Shown: in pieces, positions 36,793-47,942 of the stretch | Numbering within the stretch: position 1 is the stretch's first letter | Layout: the number at the start of each line of letters is the position of its first letter | Assembly: GCA_024663395.1 (NCBI GenBank) | Contig: JANFAH010000039.1 | Location: forward strand, 109,501-173,500 | Origin: Pisolithus tinctorius | Taxonomy: Eukaryota; Basidiomycota; Agaricomycetes; Boletales; Pisolithaceae | Length of the DNA: 64,000 bases | Direction: 5' to 3' | The notes under the pieces: model-generated | What the model was told of the DNA's origin: nothing | Databases searched by the model: none | What the model saw: the letters and a program-made list of their open reading frames with translations, nothing else | Made by a program: the position numbers and the translations under genes

Positions 36793-37138
36793 GTTGGTCA
36801 GAGCTCAACGCTGCAACGGAGTATCTCAGGCTGTGTCGAGCCAAATCCAGCGTTGTTGACGATGAAGTGAACTGCTCAGGTTCAGGGTCGCTGGTCGTTT
36901 CAATTCAGTCGGGCGCTGAGGTGCGACGGGTCGGTAAAGCATCCTTATAACACTTGACTCCTACAAGAACTATTCCATAAACCCATCTCACCAGAAACGA
37001 TGATCCTCCAGACTAATACCACTTGAATATTCATTAAATCCACCTAGCATATCCAAACGTCAGCAGATAAATCCTCTATCGACTAAATGCCATCCCAAAG
37101 ACGCCCTAACCAGCAAACCCTGTGAATGCCGTCTATTG
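36793..37138. other. intergenic between the RabGAP and fucosyltransferase-like copy 2
   Basis: About 350 bp holding the RabGAP 5' flank and the 3' flank of the downstream minus-strand paralogue. No further coding seen. Confidence 0.6.
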
Positions 37139-38895
37139 CTACCAAAACCGCATCGAGTCGGTGGGAAATCCGTTTGTCATTCGAAGCATTACTGCGTTGG
37201 AGGTTAGGCTCGACCACTTGAAAGAGAATCAAGATTGGAGATCAGCCCGACGACGATGCGAATCGAAGATAGACTCACCCCATTCCCAATGATCACTTCC
37301 GCCCTCTGAGCGACGAACATATCAATACCCTGCGACACGAACGTTTCCGCCCACGTCAGCTCCAAATCTTTACTACTCCTGACGCTCTTCCATTTCTGCC
37401 GATGTTTTTCTGCATCCTCGGCAAGTGCACTCTTGAGCTCTTCTACCCACGAGACCGGAGCATTCGTCATGATATACAAGTAGTTGAGATTGTGTTTCGA
37501 TCGTGATTCTTGGCGTACACGACGGACTCGATCCACAATTTGCTGGATATCCGGGTAACAATGTTCGATATACATATTCAGGACTTCATCCGGAGTGGCG
37601 TCTCTCGGTTTCTCGAATTTGTCAACAAACTCAGGAAACGAATTCCAGGCGTGCCAATCTGCATCCCACTTAGCGAGATTCCGGCAATGTCCTTCGAAAT
37701 CCCCTCTCCGAACGTGGATAGCCATCAACCCCTCGATGACGCTACTTGGGGTATCTGATCCGGATAATCCTAAGTTGTCTAGGAGAGTGACAAAACGAGA
37801 AGATGGGTGGGGAAAGCGTTTAAAGAGATGTCGGTTGCGTTTGTATGCCGCGTGGACGAGAGCTGACCAATCCCAGGAGGTGAGGACGGGAGAGCGGGAT
37901 ATGGTAGGCCAGAACGGAAGCATGCGACGTTTCTTGCCGAATACCCTGGCGATGTCCATTTAAGCTCGACATATATCCAATAGCGAATGGACGGACGCAC
38001 CAATTATCGAAGACCTGGTTCTCAGTCGGATCGAGCATCACACACGGATCGTCGATAGCGCTGATGACGTCTACCCATGTATTGAACACGTCTGACACCG
38101 GAACGAGCTCGTTAAATCGCATGTCGTACGTGTTGACGTCGGAGACGTGTACCACGGTCGGATTAGGGCATACTCTCTCGAAAAAGTATTTGTTGACAGA
38201 TCTGGGTGTGTTGTCCCCGGGAAGCATTGGGCCACCAACCATAAGACCTGCATGAGTGAGAATGATGACGAGGACGAGGGGTGCGAGTGCGTACCGCCTA
38301 GGAGAGCAGAGAGGGGTATGCGGGAGGGTGTCAGTTTCCCATCAAAATCAGAGTAGATTGAACCGTTGGCATTCCATACGTAGTCGTCGAACACAAAGCT
38401 TCAACTACAATAAACACCAGTGGATCGGAAAACGGTGGAAGGGCAAGTACTGACGAGCGACCAGTGGCATGAGCAAGCAGAGCCATCATCACATAATCTT
38501 GCATCACGTTTCCCCATCCTGAACCTACGGAAAGAAATAGTTCGTCACATGGACGAGTACGACCTTTGGGAAGACTGACTGTGAGCGTGTTGGGCAGCCC
38601 AGAAGTACTTGATGGAGCTGTTGTTCTCGTAAGCATCGTAGTGTGGCAAGTTCAGTTCTCGTTGTCGGAAGTCGTGGTAGAGTGGTGGGAGACGGTCTTC
38701 TGGTATGGACAGGTCGGGTGGTGGTGGTGGTTCGTGTGAGAGTACGAAGAATGCCGCCAATACAAGGAGAGTTGCCAGCGCTACCAAAGACCGCAGCAGT
38801 CGTCTTGTGAGGCCATACGAGGAAGGACTCCGCGGTCGTTTTGGATGAGTGACGGGGAGGACGTGTCCGTCTGACTTGCCATGGAAGGCCGTCAT
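37139..38895 (-). CDS. fucosyltransferase-like type II membrane protein, copy 2
   Basis: Six exons, high to low: 38895-38580, 38524-38455, 38398-38295, 38247-38001, 37945-37279, 37216-37139; 1482 nt, 493 aa from the ATG at 38895. An in-frame ATG at 38955 would add 20 residues and cannot be excluded. One membrane segment (ALATLLVLAAFFVLS) follows a basic N-terminus. The motif HVRRGDF lies at about residue 323. Exon lengths 70, 104 and 78 are identical to copy 1 (27217-29066), the others differ by multiples of three except at the start, and every intron phase matches, so the two are paralogues. The protein sequences have diverged clearly, so the duplication is not recent. Likely a Golgi sugar transferase; the donor and acceptor are inferred or unknown. 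Confidence 0.75.
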
Positions 38896-39324
38896 CCCAC
38901 TGGTAGTGTGCTGGTGGGGGGGATGAATGAAATGTGGAATGGAGCAGCACCGCATCGCATCGTGGCCGTGATGCGAAAAACTAAGCGCGAGGACCGCAGT
39001 TCACCCACTCCGACGCTTACCCGGGACTCTTCGTATACCAATTTGCCGAATTAGAAAGCCCAGTTCGAACGAGGACAGATAAGAACATCTCAGATATTAC
39101 CATTCGAAACCACAGTCGTGATATGGAACCGCAACACTCAAGGACAACTATTACCTAGTTACTGCTATTTGCTTCGATGACCGCTGCCAGGTCAAATGCC
39201 CAAATGCCACCAGTGTCCCGATGTGACTGGGTGGACACTAATAGTGGTGTGGCACGGGAATATACGACTCGTCAACCGGCCGAAACTTCCGGTGTAGAGG
39301 TTACACTTCTGCAGTGATCACCCC
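38896..39324. promoter_or_regulatory. divergent intergenic region between fucosyltransferase-like copy 2 and APS kinase 1
   Basis: About 430 bp between two divergently transcribed genes, so it should contain both promoters. No strong TATA box or palindromic operator stands out. Confidence 0.4.
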
Positions 39325-40161
39325 ATGGCCACCAACATCACCTTCCACCCGGGTGTGTATAATCTGCATACCTACCTGGTCTGTGACATCCGACGCAGCT
39401 ATGTCGTCCAGGCTCCGTCAGTGCCGGTGAAAGATCGCAGTTGCTCAACCAGAAGGGAGTCACCATCTGGTTGACCGGCCTCAGTGCTAGCGGCAAGGTG
39501 ACTTCTCATCATCGTTCCCCCTCGTGGATTCTGATTCCTTTCTAACTATCCCAGTCTACCATCGCCTGTGCTCTCGAGCAATCCCTGTTGCACCAAGGCA
39601 AGTTTGCCTACCGCCTTGACGGAGACAACGTCCGCTTCGGTCTCAACAAAGATCTCGGCTTCGATGAGGACTCCCGAGTGGAGAACATTCGGCGTATCGG
39701 AGAGGCAAGTACAGGTCACGTTACGGCATTACAGCCAGCATCATTTTCGCCCCCTATCCTGTTCCCAGGTTGCCAAATTGTTCAACGATGCGAGTTGCTT
39801 CACTATCACGGCGTTCATATCACCGTATCTGCTAGACCGGAAAACAGTTCGCCAGCTGCACGAGAAAGCCAACCTTGGCTTCGTCGAAGTCTTCGTGGAT
39901 GCTCCACTCAGCATTGTTGAGCAACGCGACCCCAAGGGCTTGTATAAGAGAGCTCGTGCCGGGGAAATCAAAGGTCGGCGATCCTCTTGTCGGAGAAACG
40001 TACCGCGGACACTCAACATTTTCATGTCAGATTTTACCGGTATATCAGCCCCCTACGAGCCGCCCGAGAATCCGGAAATTCATATCAGAACGGATGAATG
40101 TGATGTTACCCAGGCCGTGAAGACGGTCACCGAATACCTTGTAGCCCACGGTTACCTTTAG
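39325..40161 (+). CDS. MET14: adenylylsulfate (APS) kinase, copy 1
   Basis: Phosphorylates APS with ATP to give PAPS, the second step of sulfate assimilation, in the cytosol. Five exons: 39325-39352, 39412-39497, 39555-39704, 39769-39973, 40031-40161; 600 nt, 199 aa, the usual family length. Walker A GLSASGKST is at residues 32-40. Family blocks follow: [37 protein letters not shown] and [12 protein letters not shown]. The third intron begins GCAAGT, a GC-AG intron. A second copy with the same exon lengths lies at 46699-47545 on the opposite strand. Both copies keep all catalytic blocks. Confidence 0.95.
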
Positions 40162-40275
40162 ATGAGACCAGCGTATAGGGCTAGCCTGGCGTTGTGCGAA
40201 TTGTAATATTACATCGTGTAAGTAACGAAGGTAGATGCTAGAATCAGAGACGAAATAGTGACCTGCAAGAAAGTC

Positions 40276-42782
40276 CTAGCTTAACTGAGGAATAGCCCCA
40301 ATCGTCATGGAACGCTGCGGCGGATGCTTATTAGGAACGATCTCATCGATGGCTGCAACAAGTTTGTTCTCGGCCGTCGGCTCTTCTTGCTCCTCTTCGA
40401 TGGAATCGCTGGGTGATTGCTCAAGCATGTTCGCAAAGCCAACTTCAAGGACACTGAACCACTTGGTAAGGTCGTCTACCGTTCGGGCCAGGTGAGCATT
40501 GGTAGCTTCATGCGACCCCATGAGAGAGCACAAGTCGACAGGTCGAACGGGAGGCCCCATGCAAGGAAATTCCACCGGTACAGACGTGAGCGAGCGTGAC
40601 GCTCCATGTGAGGATCTCGCAGGTTGAGCTTTGCTATGGCCGACGAGTCCGCAAGTCGAGGTACTCGGATTAGGCAGGGAAATGGTTGATGCATTGGCAT
40701 CTGGTCGACTCCCTAGAGCGAAGGAACTAGTCTCCTTCCCGCTGGTCGAACCAAGCAAGCTGGGGGAAGGAGCAAATGGACGAGCTATGTGAGCAAGTGA
40801 CGAAGGTGACGGTGGCAACAAATCGGTCATTCCAAGCTGGTGTTCTGACGTGAGGGCAGGAACCTAAAATCGCTGTCAAGATTATTGAACCCAAGCTCAC
40901 GATGGCCTTACCTTGACAGCATCTTTCAGACTGGGCAAAAGTAGACTCCTGGAAGGACTGCTACCATCACTCCCTTTGCTTGAAGAACTCCCACTCCTTT
41001 CTCGCGCGGCAAATGGTCTGATAGGCGGTAACAGAGGAGACGTCGGGGTGCTTTCCATCACAGCCACGGAAGCCTGTCGATTAAAACTTGGCTTCCTAGA
41101 GATCAGCGCTCCAAGCGACGGGCCCTCTGCGGGCAGAGAAGAGTCTGTATCAGCAGCATTTGCGGATCGGGCCCTACCAATTGAAGGCGGAAGAGGCAAC
41201 GGGCCTGCGGGCGGAGGCCGTTGAGGTGGAATAGAAGGAAAAGCTGCATCCAGGGACGACTGAGGTCGATGCATACTTTGCGTGATATTCGGGGCACTGA
41301 TGTGGTTTGGCGAGATCCGGTTGTGGGTCTTCGCATTGTGGGTGGAAGGTACTGAGGGACCGGAACTTGCTGTACTATCAACGGCTGGGGAGGTTGGGAA
41401 GGGAAACTCGTGGGCAAGCCTGCGCCGCGGCAAGGCCCCTTCGCCTGGGGAAGGAGGGACTGGTGGGACAAGAAGCGTTGGGCTAGGAGTGCTCCGTTGC
41501 GAAGGTGGAGGAAAAGAAGGTGCTTTCAAAGTGTCTGTAATTGCTGTGTCGTCGTCGAAAAGACCCCGTAGTGACGTTGGAAGGCGGCTTGTCGCCTGCT
41601 GCACCGTCGACGCCATTGTAGATGGGTCAGTCGAGCCTGGGGAAGGAACCTCGTCGTCGACACCTTTCGATGACTTCCCTGTCCAATCCTTGATCGTGTC
41701 GAATTCCCAGAGTTCCTCATCTTGTTCTATTATCCTCTCCAGGCTACACAAGTTCAAGTGAGAAATCAGCCAGCAGATTTTGCACTATACAACGCACTCT
41801 CTCTTCTCTTCGCTTTCCCAATCAAGAGGTTCCGCGAGGCTGGCTCGTGCACCACCATTCTGCATCCACACCTCATACCGATGGATGAGTTCTTTCAAAA
41901 TCGAGATGTTTAATTTGGAGGCCGACTTAATCCACTTTGTCTTTGAGAGTTCATCTGCCGACAGGCGCTGTCTCCGGATTTCAGCAGATTGAAAGAGTGT
42001 GTAGATCCGGCACCACCTACATCATTCGGAGACTCTCGAAGACAATGAGAGACAAAATCACGCATGTCTTTGCTCCCGTCCCCTTCCCCCAAGCGTGGTG
42101 GTTTAACGCGCGCGATCAGTTGCATGACTTTGATAGCATCTCTCAAGTCGGAGTGTGGTGGTGCTCCTTTGACCATTTCATATGTCATGATGCCCAAGCT
42201 CCAAATATCCGCCTTGCTATCGTACACAGGAGTTGGCTGCGCTACCTCCGGCGCCATCCAGTTCGGAGTCCCCATGAGCGTGTTTCGCTTACTCGTCGTG
42301 CTGGCTGAGAGGGCCGAGACTCCAAAGTCACATATCATCACCTTGCCAGCTGCAGTGATGAGTATGTTGGCAGCCTTAATGTCGCGGTGTATGATAGCAG
42401 ATTTGTGAAGGTAGCTGAGCCCTGCGAGGACCTCCCGAATGATGATCACGATGAACCGCTCCTCCAAGGCACCATCTTTCGAAGTCTGCATGAGAGTTCG
42501 GACGCTTCCTCCCTGAGCGAACTCCATTGCAATCCATACACGAGGCCCATCTAGATAGCAACCATAGTACTTTGTCACGTTGGGAGCGTCGCGGAGCTGT
42601 GTCAGCAGTGCAACTTCGCGCTGGATGGCCTCGACGTCGTCGTCAGCGGTGTCGAGGTTGATGATCTTGAGTGCAACGATGTTCCCGGTTGGGACGTGGA
42701 TGCCCTTGTGGACAGAGCCATACGCACCCTTACCGACAGTCTCCAGACGCCGAAAGAGCTGGTGGACGCTGGGCTGCGCCAT
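40276..42782 (-). CDS. Ste20-family germinal-centre-type Ser/Thr kinase (Nak1/Kic1/Sps1-like)
   Basis: Four exons: 42782-42021, 41967-41798, 41743-40912, 40863-40276; 2352 nt, 783 aa from the ATG at 42782. The frame is open further upstream without a better ATG, so an extra 5' exon is possible. The kinase domain is N-terminal: glycine loop GKGAYG (17-22), ATP lysine K39, HRDIKAAN (132-139), DFG (152-154) and the Ste20 signature GTPNWMAPE (171-179). A helical segment after the kinase (ISILKELIHRYEVW) is followed by a long Pro/Ser-rich tail with an acidic patch near the end. Such kinases act in polarity and morphogenesis (RAM/MOR network). The tail is weakly conserved and its borders rest on splice signals only. 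Confidence 0.87.
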
Positions 42783-43066
42783 GGGAGCCGGAATGGGAAT
42801 GTGCCGGTCAGTGAGACTCTGAGAGCTGAGCGTCTCATTGTCGAGGCTGACATGGTCACTGCCACTTTCCACGCACTGCAAAGACTCGCATCACACATCC
42901 TAACACCACCCCCCGTACATGTGAAATAATGCTGAACCGTGCAAATGATAAAACTACATGTTGTGGTCCAGTAAATACTAATCAGGCAGTGTCTGCTTTG
43001 AAAGGTGATAAGATCTGAGTCAGAGCGATCAGTCTTGTCTTTCCGGATCCATCAACGCCAACGACC

Positions 43067-44820
43067 ATGGAGTTCAATGTGGCACCCCCTCGACCAGTTA
43101 CTCGTGAATTTCTTGCTATCGTGTTGGCTGGTTTTGGAAACGAGTGAGCACTTATCTCAGAGCTTTTCACAGATCTGACTGTCTAGGCTCGTCCCTCTGA
43201 GCGGCGATTTAGGCAATCAGCCATGCCCAAAGGCATTGCTTCCCATATCCAACAAGCCCATGGTAGACTACGTGCTCTCCTGGATAGAAAAGTCTGGTAT
43301 AAAAGGTCGGGGAACTCTTCTTTTTTCTAAGTGATTTCCTGTTGGCCCGACCAGTCATGTTCTAGATGTTCTGCTCATATGTCCTCCGTCTCACCGCCCT
43401 GCCATCTCCCATTTCATCTACTCCGAGTCACTCGCCTCGTCCCCTTCCCTTCGCATAGATCTCCAGACATTCGATGACTCACAGGGACTGAGTATCGGAA
43501 CGTGCTCCGTTCTGAGACACTTCTCCAGCCGTATCAAAGAAGATTTCGTTATACTTCCATGTGATTTCATACCTCCCCCATCTCTCCCCCTCTCCAGACT
43601 TCTCAACAAGTTTCGTATTGAAACGATGTCTGATGGTGCTATTGCAACCACCTGCTGGTTCGAACCACCCTCCGGGAAAACTGCTGTTCCCGAAGAATGG
43701 GGGACAAATTCTCAGTCGACTCCGGTTGTATGGGACGACTCCACCGGGACGTTGTTGTACGTGGACACGCTGGACAACACTGACCGCAATCCAGAGGAGC
43801 TAGAGCTTCGGATGAGTCTCCTATGCAGATACCCCCGAACCAATATGTCGTCTAAGTTGCAAGACTCCCATATTTATGTTTGTAAACGTGAGGTTCTGGG
43901 CGTTCTGCAACAAAAAAGCGAATTTGATTCCCTACGGGAGGACTTTTTCCCTTGGCTTTGCAAGCTCCAATATCAAAAAACTAGACATGCAAAGTACGGT
44001 TATGGTGCGCGCTTTCGGCGCGAGTTGTGGAGCAGGTAACTGATGCGCATTTTGGTAGTCCTTGGAAATGTCGAAGGGTCTGAACCGTCGTCTCCAGACG
44101 AAGGCCACGAAGACCGGTCTGTAACAGGGAGTCTCCGCGTGGGCATCGTTATCCACCGGGCAAAAGAAGGGTTCTGCGTTCGCGCGAACGATCTGCCCTC
44201 GTACCTAGAAGCAAACCGACACGTGCGGCGTTCTGTACCTGTGACTTTTCTGAGCTGACATGTGTCCAGTTCGTCAGTGCCGCATCCTATACCTTACCAT
44301 CTGACCCCCAGATGCGGTCACTTGTCGACGGCAAGGCTTCTATTTCACCCGATTCCACTATTGGTGATTTCACCAAAGTTGACGAAAGAGCTTCAATAAA
44401 AAAGTCTGTCATCGGCAAGCACTGCGTCATTGGCAAGATGGCTAAGATTGTGGGCTGCGTCATCCTTGATCATTGTATTATTGCCGATGGGTAAGAAATC
44501 AGCTGGCTTGCCTAGTTTACTTTTGTTCACATGTGACAATTCATTTCCAACCAGTGCGAAATTGGACAGTTCAATTCTGGGAAAGAACACGACAGTTGGA
44601 AGTAAGGCAAGTCTTGTGCACTGCGTTACGCAGGGTGGTTATGAGGTGAAGGAAAACGGTTGGCAACGGTCCCCATATATACCCGTTTATTCTCACATCA
44701 TATATAGAAAGCTACCGGAATGAAAGACTCGACATCACAGATTGGGAGGCAGAAACAAGTGAGGAGCAAGAAGAGGATGAAGATGAAGAACCCGAAGACA
44801 GCGATGATGAGTGTAGTTAG
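43067..44820 (+). CDS. translation initiation factor eIF2B gamma subunit (GCD1-like)
   Basis: Seven exons: 43067-43143, 43187-43296, 43366-44004, 44059-44222, 44270-44490, 44555-44658, 44708-44820; 1428 nt, 475 aa. The N-terminal nucleotidyltransferase-like domain is seen (AIVLAGFG, then PKALLPISNKPMVDYVLSW and LLICPPSHRPAI). The C-terminal left-handed beta-helix hexapeptide repeats follow (KKSVIGKHCVIGKMAKIVGC). The protein ends in a very acidic tail. eIF2B is the nucleotide exchange factor for eIF2, and the gamma subunit pairs with epsilon in the catalytic subcomplex. Exons join in phase. The 284-bp gap to the divergent kinase gene probably holds a shared promoter. Confidence 0.87.
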
Positions 44821-44879
44821 AGTCGCGCAAGACGTATACGGCAGTGCCCCACAGTGGTTGAACATCGTGTTGGCCAAAA

Positions 44880-46428
44880 CATGAATTGCTATGTGGTCCC
44901 TACAGACAGAGATCATGCTTCCCCTAATAAACGTATAAGTGCCTTGCCGAGTCCCACCTATACCGTGCAGCGGTCTGAAGGAGCTCTAGCCAACTACAGT
45001 CCAAAGTTAGAGTCCTACGTCACCGATCCAGGACGTATGGTGCACACTAGGCGTAGCAGTCTATAATTTCCTCGATTCCCTTGAGGTCAGGTGGACGACC
45101 ATCGATCCCGTCCGCTTTGCTGAGCAAGGAGGAAAAGCCGGTCCGCTCTACCTATGGATTGGCGTCGTACCTAGATCTCTGTCCTTTGAGGACGCAAAGG
45201 CTGTGGCAGACGGCTGCAAGGAAATCCTCGCCAATGCTCAGTTCCACGACGTCGAGATTGCCTTCAGGGAGTCTATCTTCACTCAGTCCGCTGGCCCACA
45301 GCTTCTCAACCACCTCCCCTTCCCCCCCTTGAACTCCACCGACGACATACGTAGCACCTTCACACCCTCTCTCAGCGTTCAGATCGCTCCCAGGGACACC
45401 CCTCATAATGAGGGCACCGGTGCCCTGTACCTCCGTGAGAGCAACCAAATCGTTGCCGGTACATCACAACGAGCTTTATGAGTACGGGAAGACCAGCAAG
45501 CTTGCTCACGAGGTTCTCATCCTCGGTAGCAAAGCCTACACAGACGCTCTCGAAAACATGATGGCCAAGATCGGGCACGACGTTATCTCCGTCGATGTAT
45601 GTGAGAGGGAGCTTCAGGCGTTGGGGAATGCTGCTAAGGGCGGGGATGCCGGGGCAATCACAGCGCGAGAGCGGTGCTAGGGCAGGTTGGCGAAGGCAAA
45701 GACGATCACGGACATAAATGAGTTCCATAGTGAGGTAACCAAGTACTGGAGCACGCCGAGCCAACGCGTGCTTGGTTACGTCGTTTACTCCCCTCCAATT
45801 TCTGTTTGCACAACCCCAAGCAGTTTACGGAGGATTGGGCGCTGATCAATATCTACCGTGACAAGATTGACTGGAATGTGTTCAAGGGAAACACTGTTTA
45901 TCTTGGTTCGTTTTTCTCTATCTCAAGATCTTCTAGTCTGACTCCTGTTATATCTAGGCAACAAGATCTCAGTCCCCGACTTCATCCTGAAAATGCTTCA
46001 AATATCCCCCTGACGGCCTCCTGCAAGTCAAGGGACTCGTCAAGGAAGACGAAATACGCAAACAGAAGCAGCTCGATACTAACAGCGAGGGGTGCCTTCT
46101 CGTCGTTAGAAACGGTAAGACCGCTGGAATCACTATTGGTCGTGGGACTGGTATAGTCTTTCATTCGTGTGTATGACGAGCATGGCATGAAGGGTACGTC
46201 GATGGCGGTCGCCATCTACCCCTACATCCACAAGGACGGGGTATTCTCCGCCCCCGGTGATTCTGGGTCGATTGTCGTTGACGGGAAGGACGCATCGTCG
46301 GCCTGCTCACCGGCGGTGCCGGCACTATTGATTCCACCAACTTAACCTACCTCACGCCCTATTACTGGGTCGAGGAGCGTATCAAGCAGGCTTTCCCCAA
46401 CTCCTACCTCTATCCGATCGTGGACTAG
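44880..46428 (+). pseudogene. broken copy of a basidiomycete trypsin-like (GDSGS) protein family
   Basis: Blocks of one protein appear in order but in different frames: ANYSPKLESYV (about 44990), VRWTTIDPVRFAEQGGKAGP (about 45090), SAGPQLLNHL, FTEDWALINIYRDKIDWN (about 45825), VKEDEIRKQKQLDTNSEG, SAPGDSGSIVVDGK (about 46250) and, after a shift, YYWVEERIKQAFPNSYLYP to a stop at 46426. There is an in-frame stop near 45679 and single-base frameshifts near 45820, 46000 and 46290. The GDSGS motif recalls the serine of chymotrypsin-like peptidases. I recall this architecture as an amplified family in mushrooms, but whether any member is an active protease is unknown. Non-functional on sequence evidence. 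Confidence 0.7.
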
Positions 46429-46698
46429 GTCGCGACATCGACGCACAACAACATCGAGGACGCTGGCAAGGCATCTCGTTCCTTTCTTCTTACCTCCCTA
46501 TACGACTTCTTCTCTTCCCGTCACACCTATTTGCCTATCAATGCTAGTCAGAATTTATCATCTTATTGTAGAAGTGACCGTTCGCAGGAGCAGTACTGGG
46601 TAAGAACGAACTTTTTCCTGTTGGCCTGGACACATCTTGTCACTCGCACGATGTAACATCACAACTTGCAGCAACTCTACATAGTATGTGGTATCACT

Positions 46699-47545
46699 CT
46701 AAAGGTAACCGTGGGATGCAAGGTATTCAGTGATAGTCGTCACGGCCTGGGTAACATCGCATTCATCCGTTCTGATATGAATGTCCGGATTCTCGGGAGG
46801 CTCGTAAGGAGCAGATATACCGGTAAAATCTGATGACAGATAGACTGAGCATCGTCGATGTATTTCGACAATAGCAAGACCACTGACCTTTGATTTCCCC
46901 GGAACGAGCCTTCTTATACAGGCCCTTAGGGTCGCGTTGCTCGGCAACACTGAGTGGAGCATCCACAAAGATTTCGACAAAGCCAAGGTTAGCTTTCGTG
47001 TGCAGCTCGCGCACAGTTTGCCGGCATCGGTGATATGGCGATATGAAGGCTACGATAGTGAAGCAGTTTGCATCGCAGAATAGTTTGGCCACCTGAGATT
47101 ATTTATTACATAGGGAATGAAGTTCGCCATATCACACCCTAACGGAACACTTGCCTCTCCGATACGCCTAACGTTTTCCACATGAGAATCCTCATCAAAG
47201 CCGAGATCTTTGTTGAGACCGAAGCGGATGTTGTCTCCATCAAGGCGGTAGGTAAACTTGCCTTGGTGCAACAGGGTTTGCTCGAGAGCGCAGGCGATAG
47301 TAGACTGAGACGTCGGGGAGCATCAATATGACTGAGGATTCATGACTGTGATGTTAATCGAACAGGGGAAGTACCTTGCCACTAGCGCTGAGGCCAGTCA
47401 ACCAAATGGTGATTCCCTTCTGCTTGAGTAATTCCAATCTTTCGCTGGCGCTGATGGAGCCTGAGTAACATAGCCGTGTCAAATCTCACGGACCAAGTAG
47501 GTATCCAAGTGACACACCCGGGTGAAAGGTGATGTTGGTGGCCAT
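46699..47545 (-). CDS. MET14: adenylylsulfate (APS) kinase, copy 2
   Basis: Five exons, high to low: 47545-47518, 47460-47375, 47304-47155, 47092-46888, 46829-46699, with lengths 28, 86, 150, 205 and 131, exactly those of copy 1 at 39325-40161; 199 aa. The Walker A motif [40 protein letters not shown] and [12 protein letters not shown] are all kept, so it should be active. Intron 3 again begins GCAAGT. Differences from copy 1 are scattered and mostly conservative, which argues for an older duplication under selection and not a recent copy. A CACGTG element lies about 255 bp upstream of its start. Both copies acting in PAPS synthesis is inferred from motif conservation. Confidence 0.93.
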
Positions 47546-47798
47546 AGGAAACAATCACTGTAGAAAAGAGATTTTAGAGGGGGGTGTAATCAGGTTCTTT
47601 AAATGTAGATAATCCGACCTTTTAGCCATTAGTCTGAGCAAAATCTGACTTGATCTGACTCGACGATTTCTGAGTAACATGTCCAAATAATCCCATGTAG
47701 GCGAGATCCGAAGAGACGCCTCGCTTCACTCCGGCAGTAGAGGCTTGGAAAGAGATTTGAATGTGAGAGTGCAGCTTCTACCGTTACGTAATGAAGGT

Positions 47799-47804
47799 CA
47801 CGTG
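47799..47804. promoter_or_regulatory. CACGTG E-box upstream of APS kinase 2
   Basis: The palindrome lies about 255 bp upstream of the minus-strand APS kinase start and about 140 bp upstream of the plus-strand F-box gene's proposed 5' end. In yeasts Cbf1 binds CACGTG at sulfur-assimilation genes. Relevance in a basidiomycete is inference, and a 6-bp motif can occur by chance. Confidence 0.3.
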
Positions 47805-47942
47805 CCATCAGTATTTTAGCTGGCATTTGTATTTACAGGAAACTCATTACTGGACAGGCTAACTTTAACAGCGTCCAGGAATACATATCACTTGTCATCT
47901 ATGACTCGGGCCGGCCGTTGACCAATTTTGTTCAACTTAGGC

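Noticed and set aside
41282..41761. Plus-strand Gly/Val-rich open frame opposite the kinase tail
   Set aside because: Antisense shadow of the Pro/Ser-rich kinase C-terminal region.
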